A stretch of DNA of 10,183 bases from Clostridia bacterium (GTDB lineage Bacteria; Bacillota; Clostridia; Oscillospirales; CAG-382). A program made the translations under genes and the position numbers. The stretch's first letter is position 1; every line of letters begins with the position of its first letter. Below the pieces are notes generated by a model that was not told where the DNA came from, searched no databases, and saw only the letters and a program-made list of their open reading frames with translations. Location: positions 1-10,183 of the forward strand of contig JAGBCG010000084.1 in the NCBI GenBank assembly GCA_017938055.1. Direction: 5' to 3'. This document shows positions 1 to 6,008 of this stretch, piece by piece.

Positions 1-9
1 GATGTGGAT

Positions 10-864
10 TTATTTAATATCTTCAACGATTTTTTCCGGAGCATCACAAAGCTGATAAGGGTTTTCAAGTAATCTTTTGAATTTTTTAAAGGCGGTGGCA
101 TAGTAATGCCCGTCACAAATTCTTTCGTCACATACCACAGTAAAATCAACGAGTCTGTGCTTTTCAACTTCTCCATCCTTGTTAATTACGTATTCGGTAT
201 GCTTTGCACCCATTGCAAGAAATACAGGCATGTTGCCAAAATCATATAAATGATGATAAACAGGAGGAATACCCAACGAGCCAAGATTTGTAATAAAAAT
301 TGACCCGTGAAAAGGACTTAGATTTGTTATATAACGGGGGAGAACACCGAAATAATCAAGAAATTTAATAAGACCAATGATGGCTTTTAGAAAAATTCTG
401 GGTATATGGGTGAGAACTCTCGCAAAAGAGTCCATGTCGTTTGTATCTCCTTCAACCTTGTTTGAAGTTATTTCATCGTTGAGCTTTTTGTAAACGTCGT
501 CAAGCGTGTCTGTGACGAGCGGATAAATCTTTATAACGGTTTCGGGAGCGTTTAAGGAAAGCTCTTTTTTTATGACCATGCATATTTCGATATTGTTTCT
601 TGCATAAAGCCTTTGACCTCTGATAAAACGATTAACTCCCGGAAGCGTTGCAACAACTCTTGTGTATGCCGCCATAAATAAGTGCATTAAGCCGATATTT
701 TTAAGACCCTGCTCTCGTTTTTCCTTTATAAGCTGCTCACACATTGTTATATCGACGCAGTAATTGAACATATTTGATGCACCCGAACGTGTGCTCATAA
801 TAAACGGGGAAATTGCGTCCATGGGATGACCGCTTTTGATTCGTCTTCCTTCTTTTTGCCGCAT
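10..864 (-). CDS. E2-like acyltransferase-fold protein without lipoyl domain
   Basis: This 284-residue protein has the fold of the 2-oxoacid dehydrogenase E2 catalytic domain and chloramphenicol acetyltransferase. Family-like stretches are YARNNIE (residues 87-93), the glycine-rich FITNLGSLGIPP (190-201) and the C-terminal CDERICDGHYYA (245-256). That last stretch aligns with the E2/CAT active-site motif HxxxDG, but Glu247 stands where the catalytic His is expected; Asp251-Gly252 are kept. It has no lipoyl or E1/E3-binding domain, and no E1 or E3 gene is visible, so a role in a pyruvate dehydrogenase complex is unlikely. From memory, similar stand-alone proteins with DERICDG are common in Clostridia and are annotated as E2 by homology; their reaction is unknown to me. 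A hydrophobic stretch at 155-175 may be a helix rather than a membrane segment. The ATG at 864 follows GAGGT with a 6-base spacer. It is transcribed divergently from the ROK gene. Fold is confident, function is not. Confidence 0.85.
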   Translation of the reverse strand: MRQKEGRRIKSGHPMDAISPFIMSTRSGASNMFNYCVDITMCEQLIKEKREQGLKNIGLMHLFMAAYTRVVATLPGVNRFIRGQRLYARNNIEICMVIKKELSLNAPETVIKIYPLVTDTLDDVYKKLNDEITSNKVEGDTNDMDSFARVLTHIPRIFLKAIIGLIKFLDYFGVLPRYITNLSPFHGSIFITNLGSLGIPPVYHHLYDFGNMPVFLAMGAKHTEYVINKDGEVEKHRLVDFTVVCDERICDGHYYATAFKKFKRLLENPYQLCDAPEKIVEDIK

Positions 865-893
865 AATCGTACCTCGTATGTTAATTTTAATAA

Positions 894-922
894 ATTATAA
901 CACAAATTTCGACAAAAATCAA
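894..922 (-). promoter_or_regulatory. Sigma-A promoter of the acyltransferase gene (extended -10)
   Basis: On the minus strand the -35 box is TTGATT (917-922 in plus coordinates), the spacer is 17 bases, and the -10 box is a perfect TATAAT (894-899) preceded by TGT, giving an extended -10. The start codon lies 29 bases downstream of the -10, leaving a short leader with the ribosome binding site. Confidence 0.75.
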
Positions 923-1003
923 TAACATTTTTAATAAATTGATGTTGTTACAATTTTTTTATAATAAATTTTTTTTATTTGAAGTAAAAAATAAGTAAGC
1001 ATA

Positions 1004-1032
1004 TTGACAAAATCTAAATATTGTGGTATAAT
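1004..1032 (+). promoter_or_regulatory. Consensus sigma-A promoter of the ROK regulator gene
   Basis: TTGACA (1004-1009), a 17-base spacer and TATAAT (1027-1032) match the consensus perfectly. TGG immediately before the -10 adds the extended -10 element. An unregulated promoter of this strength would be unusual for a regulator gene. The palindrome starting two bases after the -10 suggests that it is held down by a repressor. Confidence 0.9.
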
Positions 1033-1033
1033 C

Positions 1034-1058
1034 AATTTGTCCAATGAGTGAACAAATT
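1034..1058 (+). promoter_or_regulatory. Probable ROK operator O1 (autoregulatory)
   Basis: An imperfect 25-base palindrome, arms AATTTGTCCA and TGAACAAATT around ATGAG, covers the expected transcription start. The outer seven bases of each arm pair perfectly, and 9 of 10 arm positions agree. The left arm is the exact reverse complement of the right arm of the second site at 2259-2282. Its position between the -10 box and the ribosome binding site fits steric repression of the regulator's own gene. Binding by the ROK protein is inferred. Confidence 0.65.
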
Positions 1059-1072
1059 ACACGAGGGTTGTT

Positions 1073-2194
1073 ATGACAGAGATTAATAAATCTTCGCAGC
1101 AGAATATTAAAGAATCGAATATGAGAATGGTATTCGGATTAATACATAAAAATGAAATCATTTCCCGTGCAGATATAAAAAAGATAACTTCTTTAAGTGC
1201 AACAACGGTGTCTTCTCTGGTAGAGGAGCTTATGCAAGAGGGCTTCGTTGTAGAATGTGGCATGAAGCAGACCAGTAAAAGCGGCAGAAAAGCAGTGATG
1301 CTGAGAATAAACTCGGACGGCGGATTTTTTCTTGGAATGGATGTGATAAAAAACGCTGTAATAGCAAATTTGTGCGGACTTGATTTTGAGGTAAAAGAAT
1401 CCATAAAATTGCCTATAGAAGAGGGGCAAGCCATGGTTATGGTGATGCTGCATGCTATAGGCAGACTCACAAGAGGAAGAAAGATTCTTGGTATTACAAT
1501 CGGGATTCCAGGTGTAATTGACCCAAAGACAAACAGTGTTATTTCGTCTACAATTTTGGATGAAGATGATGCAAATGATATGTATTTGCTGTTAAAGCAG
1601 GCAATGCCGAATGTAAATATTTATATAAAGAATAACTCAGGACTTGTGGCGTTGTGTGAGAAAGAATTTGGCTGCCATAATGAAATAAATAATCTTGTGT
1701 CAGTGGATATAGATGATGGTGTCGGTGCGGGTGTACTGATTGACGGAGCAATATATGACGGAAATGGCTTTGCGGGTGAATTCGGTCATATGAGCGTGGA
1801 TTTTAATGGCAGTCGTTGCAGTTGCGGAAACTACGGATGTCTTGAATTGTATGCAAGTATTCCCCGTATTTTAGATAGGACAAAGACAAATTCTCTTGAA
1901 GAACTGAGAAATAAAATAGATGATAAAGATAAAAAAGTGTTGAGTGATCTGCAGCTGATTTGCAGAGCTATAGCATTTGGAATTAATAATATTGTGAACC
2001 TTATTGATCCGGAATTGATAGTAATAGGTGGCTCGGCACCGTTACTTGGAGAAACCTTTTTGGATATGATAAGAGAGTATTTTGAGCAAATATCACTGAT
2101 AAAAAATAAAAATATAGTGTTTTCGAATCTTACAGTAAATCCGGTTGCACTTGGGGCAGTGAGATATGCCTTCAATATGACTTTCGGACAATAA
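1073..2194 (+). CDS. ROK-family transcriptional repressor (NagC/XylR-like)
   Basis: This 373-residue protein has the length and layout of ROK repressors. A winged helix-turn-helix lies at about residues 18-75, with the recognition helix near SATTVSSLVEELM (42-54). It is followed by the two-lobed ROK sugar-binding domain. The ROK zinc signature is intact: GEFGHM with His239, then CSCGNYGCLE with Cys249, Cys251 and Cys256. The kinase features are lost. The DxGxTK phosphate loop is degenerate (LGMDVIKNA, 87-95), and the catalytic Asp of the usual ENDA motif is Asn188 in YIKNNSG. It should therefore sense a sugar or sugar phosphate rather than phosphorylate it. The ATG at 1073 follows GAGGG with a 5-base spacer. 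Palindromes at its own promoter and before the downstream aminotransferase gene suggest that it controls both. The ligand cannot be read from the sequence. Confidence 0.93.
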   Translation: MTEINKSSQQNIKESNMRMVFGLIHKNEIISRADIKKITSLSATTVSSLVEELMQEGFVVECGMKQTSKSGRKAVMLRINSDGGFFLGMDVIKNAVIANLCGLDFEVKESIKLPIEEGQAMVMVMLHAIGRLTRGRKILGITIGIPGVIDPKTNSVISSTILDEDDANDMYLLLKQAMPNVNIYIKNNSGLVALCEKEFGCHNEINNLVSVDIDDGVGAGVLIDGAIYDGNGFAGEFGHMSVDFNGSRCSCGNYGCLELYASIPRILDRTKTNSLEELRNKIDDKDKKVLSDLQLICRAIAFGINNIVNLIDPELIVIGGSAPLLGETFLDMIREYFEQISLIKNKNIVFSNLTVNPVALGAVRYAFNMTFGQ

Positions 2195-2219
2195 GACATT
2201 ATTTTAGTTTTGTTAAATT

Positions 2220-2250
2220 ACCGCTTGTGTGAAATAAGCATGGCGGTTTT
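2220..2250 (+). terminator. Possible weak intrinsic terminator after the ROK gene
   Basis: ACCGC (2220-2224) pairs with GCGGT (2243-2247). The stem can be extended by TT/AA across a short bulge, and it is followed by only four T. It lies 25 bases after the ROK stop codon. The short U-tract suggests partial termination, so some readthrough into the aminotransferase gene is likely. It overlaps the only region where a separate promoter for that gene could lie. Confidence 0.4.
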
Positions 2251-2253
2251 AAA
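2225..2253 (+). promoter_or_regulatory. Weak candidate promoter for the aminotransferase operon
   Basis: TTGTGT (2225-2230), 17 bases, then TTTAAA (2248-2253) is the best sigma-A-like pair before the aminotransferase gene. Each box has about four consensus matches. If real, transcription would begin inside the palindrome at 2259-2282, the same geometry as at the ROK promoter. The match is poor enough to be chance. Confidence 0.3.
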
Positions 2254-2258
2254 AATAA

Positions 2259-2282
2259 AATTAGTCCAAAAATGGACAAATT
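2259..2282 (+). promoter_or_regulatory. Probable ROK operator O2 before the aminotransferase operon
   Basis: A 24-base palindrome, AATTAGTCCA-AAAA-TGGACAAATT, has arms that pair at 9 of 10 positions. The right arm is the exact reverse complement of the left arm of the site at 1034-1058, so the two sites very likely bind the same protein. The central gap is 4 bases here and 5 in the first site. It ends just before the ribosome binding site, where bound protein would block initiation or elongation. Confidence 0.68.
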
Positions 2283-2285
2283 AAG

Positions 2286-2291
2286 AAAGGA
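2286..2291 (+). promoter_or_regulatory. Ribosome binding site that decides the aminotransferase start
   Basis: AAAGGA lies 8 bases before the ATG at 2300. The upstream in-frame ATG at 2291 begins on the last base of this site and has no usable ribosome binding site of its own, so the three extra residues MIC are probably not translated. Confidence 0.75.
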
Positions 2292-2299
2292 TGATTTGT

Positions 2300-3574
2300 A
2301 TGTCAAAAGAAAAAGAAATCGTAATGAATGGAGCCGGAATCGAAGAAATAGGATTTCCTATGTGGCCTCAGTTTTCTGAAAAATCCTATGATGAGGTGCT
2401 TGACGTTTTAAAGACCGGTAAGGTAAATTACTGGACCGGTAAGAAGGGTATGGAGTTTGAAGAAAAGTGGGCAAAATGGATGGGTGCAAAAATGGCAATT
2501 TCCTGCACAAACGGAACTGCAGCACTTCACATTGCTCTTGCAAGTTTGAACATAGGCCCCGGTGATGAAGTAATTGTAACATCATATTCTTTCATTGCTT
2601 CTTCCTTTGCAGTTTTGCAGGCTGGTGCAATCCCCGTATTTGCAGATGTTACAGATGACCACACACTTGACCCTGAAAGCATCGAATCCTTGATTACTGA
2701 GAGAACAAAGGCTATATTGGTAGTTCATCTTTACGGTGTAGTAGCTGATATGGGCGGAATTTTAAAGGTAGCTAAGAAGCATAATCTTAAGGTTGTTGAA
2801 GACTGTGCACAGTGCTTTGGCGGTGAGTATAATGGCGTAAAGGCTGGTCTTATCGGTGATGTAGGATGCTTCTCATTCTGCCAGTCCAAGCACTTTACAA
2901 CCGGCGGTGAAGGCGGTATGGTAGTAACAAACGATGAAGAAATCGGTTGGGAATGCCGTTCCTTCAGAGACCATGGTTATGATGTAAAGACAAGAATGAA
3001 TATGCTTGCTCTTGAAGAAAAGCTTCCTTACATCCACAGAAGAGTTGGTTTTAACTACAGAATGACAGAAATGCAGTCAGTTATCGGTATAAACGAGCTT
3101 GAACGCTTTGATAACTGGAACTTGATGAGAAGAAGAAAGTACGCTAAGATGTATGATGATGCATTTACAGGAATGAAAGGAATTAAGAAGCTGCCTGTAA
3201 ATACAGAGGAAAGAAAGAATGCATACTGGTGGTATCCGATTTTGGTTGACCTTGATGCTCTTGACTGTACAGCGCCTGATATCGTTAAAGAACTCGGTGC
3301 ATCCAAGATACCTTGCTACGGAATTCAGTGGCCTGAAGCATACGAAGAAAAGGCTTATACAGAACACGGCGGATTTGGTGAAGCAAAATTCCCGTTTGAA
3401 TCAAAGGAATATACAAATCCTGCTTCTGTTCAATACGATAAGGTATTCTGTAAGAACGCAAATGCTTTGAGAGCACAGACAGTATGTTTGTTCCTGCATC
3501 CGTCATGGGAAGAGGTACATATCGAAAAATGTATCGAAGGCTTAAAGGCAGTTATCAACAAACATCTTAAGTAA
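2300..3574 (+). CDS. DegT/DnrJ/EryC1/StrS-family PLP-dependent aminotransferase
   Basis: This is a fold-type I PLP enzyme that transfers an amino group onto a keto-sugar or keto-cyclitol. Numbering from the ATG at 2300 gives 424 residues, slightly long for the family. Visible landmarks are CTNGTAALHIAL (69-80, phosphate binding), VVEDCAQCFGG (165-175, with Asp168 expected to contact the pyridine nitrogen) and FSFCQSKHFTTGGEGG (191-206), whose Lys197 is the Schiff-base lysine. The SK-x-x-TTGGEGG form resembles enzymes such as scyllo-inosose and AHBA-type aminotransferases, but substrate cannot be inferred. An in-frame ATG at 2291 lies inside the ribosome binding site; AAAGGA (2286-2291) is spaced 8 bases from the ATG at 2300, so the later start is preferred. 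A ROK operator sits immediately upstream, and the oxidoreductase gene follows after 16 bases, so the two are co-transcribed. Confidence 0.95.
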   Translation: MSKEKEIVMNGAGIEEIGFPMWPQFSEKSYDEVLDVLKTGKVNYWTGKKGMEFEEKWAKWMGAKMAISCTNGTAALHIALASLNIGPGDEVIVTSYSFIASSFAVLQAGAIPVFADVTDDHTLDPESIESLITERTKAILVVHLYGVVADMGGILKVAKKHNLKVVEDCAQCFGGEYNGVKAGLIGDVGCFSFCQSKHFTTGGEGGMVVTNDEEIGWECRSFRDHGYDVKTRMNMLALEEKLPYIHRRVGFNYRMTEMQSVIGINELERFDNWNLMRRRKYAKMYDDAFTGMKGIKKLPVNTEERKNAYWWYPILVDLDALDCTAPDIVKELGASKIPCYGIQWPEAYEEKAYTEHGGFGEAKFPFESKEYTNPASVQYDKVFCKNANALRAQTVCLFLHPSWEEVHIEKCIEGLKAVINKHLK

Positions 3575-3590
3575 GAAGAGGTAGAATATA

Positions 3591-4637
3591 ATGAAAGTTA
3601 AATGGGGCGTAATTGGCTGCGGCGGTATTGCTGACAGAAGAACAATTCCCGGTATGATGCTTTCTGATAAGGTTGAGCTAGTAGCGGTAATGGATGCAAA
3701 TATGGATGTTGCCGAAAAGTGCAAGGAAAAGTATGGTGCAAAGTATGCTTTTAGCAATTTTGAAGATGTTTTGGCTGTTTCTGAGATTGAGGCAGTATAT
3801 ATAGCATCGCCCGTATTTTTCCATAAAGAACAGGCAATAAAGGCAGCAAAGGCAAAAAAACACATTTTGCTTGAAAAGCCGGTAGCTCTTACAGTTGCAG
3901 AGGCAGAAGAAATCAAAAAAGCCTGTGAAGAAAACAATGTCAAGATAAGCATTGGTTTTCTTATGAGATTCCATGAATATCATCAAAAAATAAGAGAAAT
4001 CATTGCTGAAGGCAAAATCGGAAATGTTGTTTCAATGAGAGGTCAGTTTACTTGCTGGTATCCGGATATTGAAGGAGCATGGCGTCAGAAGAAAGCTCTT
4101 TCCGGCGGTGGAGCACTTGTCGATATGGGCATTCACGTAATCGACCTTATGCACTACATAACAGGATTGAAGGCGGTAGAAGTTGCGGCGTTTAATCAGA
4201 CACAGACGTTTGGATATGAGGTTGACGATTCATCAAATCTTATTATGAAAATGGATAACGGATCTGTTGCCTATGTTGATTCAAACTTTAATATTCCTGA
4301 TGCTGCATCTGTTGCAAAGCTTGAAATTTACGGAACTAAAGGCAGCATAGTTGCATCCGGCACTCTTGCTCAGGATGAAGTGGGTACAGTTAGCATTTTA
4401 ATCAGTGATGATAATGCCGGCTATGATGCAAGCCAGTCAAGAGGCGAGCTTTCTGCGGTTTCCCTTGAAAAAACCTCTGATGGAAACATGTATACAAAAG
4501 AGGTTGAGGGCTTGTGTGATGCAATCACAGACAATGCAGATGTTCCTGTATCTATTGAAAGTGCAATTTATGACCAGAAAATTATTGAAGCGGCTTACAA
4601 ATCATCTGAGGAAAAGAGATTTGTTGAAGTTAAATAA
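3591..4637 (+). CDS. Gfo/Idh/MocA-family NAD(P)-dependent oxidoreductase
   Basis: This 348-residue protein has the standard family length and order. An N-terminal Rossmann fold carries GVIGCGGIA (6-14) for the dinucleotide. The LLEKPVAL motif (93-100) supplies Lys96. The C-terminal substrate domain includes GGGALVDMGIHVIDL (172-186) with Asp178 and His182, the usual catalytic set with that lysine. Such enzymes oxidise or reduce a hydroxyl/keto group on sugars, inositols or sugar nucleotides. The ATG at 3591 follows an AGAGG site with a 9-base spacer, and the gap to the aminotransferase gene is 16 bases. The pairing suggests that this enzyme makes or consumes the keto compound used by the aminotransferase. 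Comparable pairs occur in kanosamine (NtdC/NtdA), aminocyclitol and diamino-uronate (WlbA/WlbE) routes. None can be assigned here, and no phosphatase, kinase or transporter gene is adjacent. Confidence 0.95.
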   Translation: MKVKWGVIGCGGIADRRTIPGMMLSDKVELVAVMDANMDVAEKCKEKYGAKYAFSNFEDVLAVSEIEAVYIASPVFFHKEQAIKAAKAKKHILLEKPVALTVAEAEEIKKACEENNVKISIGFLMRFHEYHQKIREIIAEGKIGNVVSMRGQFTCWYPDIEGAWRQKKALSGGGALVDMGIHVIDLMHYITGLKAVEVAAFNQTQTFGYEVDDSSNLIMKMDNGSVAYVDSNFNIPDAASVAKLEIYGTKGSIVASGTLAQDEVGTVSILISDDNAGYDASQSRGELSAVSLEKTSDGNMYTKEVEGLCDAITDNADVPVSIESAIYDQKIIEAAYKSSEEKRFVEVK

Positions 4638-4747
4638 TTTAGGTGTCATAAATTGATACTTTGAATGTCGGTTTTGAAAAATTCAGTGCCGATAGATGAG
4701 AAGATATAAGAGAAACTTCTTATTTCAGAAATACTGGCATACTATAT

Positions 4748-4785
4748 AAAAAGACAGTCTTTTAGAGATTGTCTTTTTATTTTTT
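4748..4785 (+). terminator. Strong intrinsic terminator of the aminotransferase/oxidoreductase operon
   Basis: AAAAAGACA (4748-4756) pairs with TGTCTTTTT (4770-4778). The stem continues through a G-T pair and TCT/AGA to a 5-base TTTAG loop, about 13 pairs in all. It is followed by a long T tract to 4785. The A-rich 5' side means it may also act on the opposite strand. Confidence 0.9.
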
Positions 4786-4857
4786 GTGTGATTACAAACG
4801 GAACAAAATACAAATTTAACCGTCAAACTAAATGATAATTTCAGAGTGTGATAAATA

Positions 4858-4881
4858 ATGAAATTTTATTTTAAATTTCAT
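4858..4881 (+). repeat. Perfect 9-base inverted repeat upstream of the envelope promoter
   Basis: ATGAAATTT (4858-4866) and AAATTTCAT (4873-4881) pair perfectly around a 6-base spacer, ending 18 bases before the -35 box. The position suits an activator or regulator site for the envelope operon. The arms differ from the ROK operators. The composition is AT-rich, so chance is possible. Confidence 0.4.
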
Positions 4882-4899
4882 GTATTTTTACTAAAAGCA

Positions 4900-4928
4900 T
4901 TGACAAAACATCTGTAAGAATGTATAAT
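4900..4928 (+). promoter_or_regulatory. Consensus sigma-A promoter of the envelope operon
   Basis: TTGACA (4900-4905), a 17-base spacer and TATAAT (4923-4928) match the consensus perfectly. The first start codon lies 50 bases downstream of the -10. Strong expression of the membrane and SLH proteins is expected unless a regulator intervenes. Confidence 0.9.
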
Positions 4929-4964
4929 TATAAATGAATTGTAGTCTGTAAATGTAATTGTTTT

Positions 4965-4971
4965 GAGGGGG
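4965..4971 (+). promoter_or_regulatory. Strong ribosome binding site that sets a TTG start
   Basis: GAGGGGG lies 7 bases before the TTG at 4979. No in-frame ATG occurs before residue 36, past the membrane segment, and the ATG at 4990 is in another frame. The strong site and the well-placed TTG therefore fix the start. Confidence 0.85.
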
Positions 4972-4978
4972 ACTGTTT

Positions 4979-5965
4979 TTGAAGAAACTATGCAAAATAT
5001 TACTTAAAATACTGATTGTTTTATTGGTACTTGTTGCGATAGCAGTTGCAGCAGTATTTATTATTTTTGGAAGAGAAAATGTCATGGCTGCAATAAAGGG
5101 ATTTACCACATCTACCGAACAACTTGAAGATGATATTAAGAAGTCTGATCAGAATCAAGTGGAACTATTGCAAGACTTTGGATTTAATATTACCAGTGAA
5201 GATATGGAGAAAATCAAATCAGGAGAATTTGTAGACGAAGAAAAAATACGAGATGCACTCTTGGGTAAAAACCAAAACATATCTAACGATGATAACTCGG
5301 TTATCGATGTGACTCAGACTGAAAAAGCGGATGATGCGGCTTCCTCAACGGGTGAAGAAAAAGAATCGAATGTTAAAGAAGAAGGCGATAACGTAATTTC
5401 TTCTAAAGAAGATAAGCCGTTAAATAGTGAAGATGAAGCTCAATCAAATGGTAAGCCAGTAAATAAAGATAATCCGGTTATAAATAATGAAACGGAAAAA
5501 GATACCGGTAAGACTCCACAAGCTGATACAGATAAAGCAGAATCAGAAATAACAGAACTGCCGGGAACGAAAGAACCTGATGAAACTGTGGATGGCTCAA
5601 ATGTTAATGATTCGTCTGAGTCAGATGAGCAAATAGCCTCACTTGTTGCTAAAATGTATGTATATAAATCTCAGTATACAAGCTCTATAGCATCAATAGT
5701 AGATACGATGTATTATCAGTTTTATGCGTTACCTGTAGAACAGCAAACATATTCAACAAAGGTTTCCATTTATAATGGATACGCAGGACAGATTGCAGCA
5801 ATGGAAGCACAGTGTGATGCACAGGTTAACACATTGGTATCACAGCTAAGAGCATTGCTTAAAGAAAATGGCAGAGATGAATCGCTTGCAGATTCACTGC
5901 TTGCTGCATATAACACTGAAAAGGAAAATTCAAAGGCATATCATATAAGCCGATACGCTGATTAA
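4979..5965 (+). CDS. Single-pass membrane protein with acidic linker and helical C-terminal domain
   Basis: I do not recognise a named family. The protein has 328 residues and starts with TTG. A lysine-rich N-terminus (KK, CK, K) precedes one hydrophobic segment at about residues 8-30, predicting the N-terminus inside and the bulk outside the cell. Cys5 comes before that segment, so it is not a lipobox and this is not a lipoprotein. A short, probably helical part (40-97) is followed by a long hydrophilic stretch (about 100-217) rich in D, E, N, S, T and K with little hydrophobic content, a likely disordered linker. The C-terminal part (218-328) looks helical and aromatic-rich (KMYVYKSQYTSS, MYYQFYALP) with a second Cys at 279. 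From memory, similar C-terminal sequences occur in uncharacterised clostridial membrane proteins. The SLH protein gene follows after 43 bases with no terminator, suggesting one transcript and a shared envelope role. Confidence 0.8.
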   Translation: MKKLCKILLKILIVLLVLVAIAVAAVFIIFGRENVMAAIKGFTTSTEQLEDDIKKSDQNQVELLQDFGFNITSEDMEKIKSGEFVDEEKIRDALLGKNQNISNDDNSVIDVTQTEKADDAASSTGEEKESNVKEEGDNVISSKEDKPLNSEDEAQSNGKPVNKDNPVINNETEKDTGKTPQADTDKAESEITELPGTKEPDETVDGSNVNDSSESDEQIASLVAKMYVYKSQYTSSIASIVDTMYYQFYALPVEQQTYSTKVSIYNGYAGQIAAMEAQCDAQVNTLVSQLRALLKENGRDESLADSLLAAYNTEKENSKAYHISRYAD

Positions 5966-6008
5966 TTCATATATAATAATACTCCACGTAAAGAGAGGTA
6001 AAATAAAC

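Larger units (their letters stand above)
4638..4978 (+). other. Intergenic region between the sugar operon and the envelope operon
   Basis: No credible gene lies in these 341 bases. They hold, in order, a 3' untranslated stretch that could fold (4686-4740), the operon's intrinsic terminator (4748-4785), an AT-rich spacer, a perfect 9-base inverted repeat (4858-4881), a consensus promoter (4900-4928) and the leader with the ribosome binding site of the next gene. Confidence 0.8.

Noticed and set aside
10..864. Dihydrolipoyl acetyltransferase of a pyruvate dehydrogenase complex
   Set aside because: No lipoyl domain, no E1-binding domain, the active-site His is replaced by Glu, and no E1 or E3 gene is adjacent.
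936..956. AAATTG / CAATTT inverted repeat in the divergent promoter region
   Set aside because: It is short, AT-rich and not shared with the ROK operators. It lies upstream of both divergent promoters, so a role is possible but unsupported.
1057..1470. Minus-strand open frame of 137 codons opposite the ROK gene
   Set aside because: It lies wholly against a well-supported ROK coding sequence and its promoter, has no convincing ribosome binding site, and its composition is what the reverse of that gene would give.
2291..2299. Upstream ATG as the aminotransferase start
   Set aside because: It overlaps the ribosome binding site itself; the ATG at 2300 has proper spacing from AAAGGA.
3542..3952. 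Minus-strand open frame of 136 codons opposite the oxidoreductase gene
   Set aside because: It overlaps the conserved Rossmann-fold coding region and shows no recognisable domain; it is a shadow frame.
4696..4749. Small open frame of 17 codons (begins MRRYKRN) in the 3' untranslated stretch
   Set aside because: There is no Shine-Dalgarno sequence, and it sits between an operon end and its terminator. It is best explained as chance.
4638..4978. Riboswitch or T-box leader before the envelope operon
   Set aside because: The leader from the promoter to the TTG start is only about 44 bases, and no T-box or riboswitch core sequence is present.
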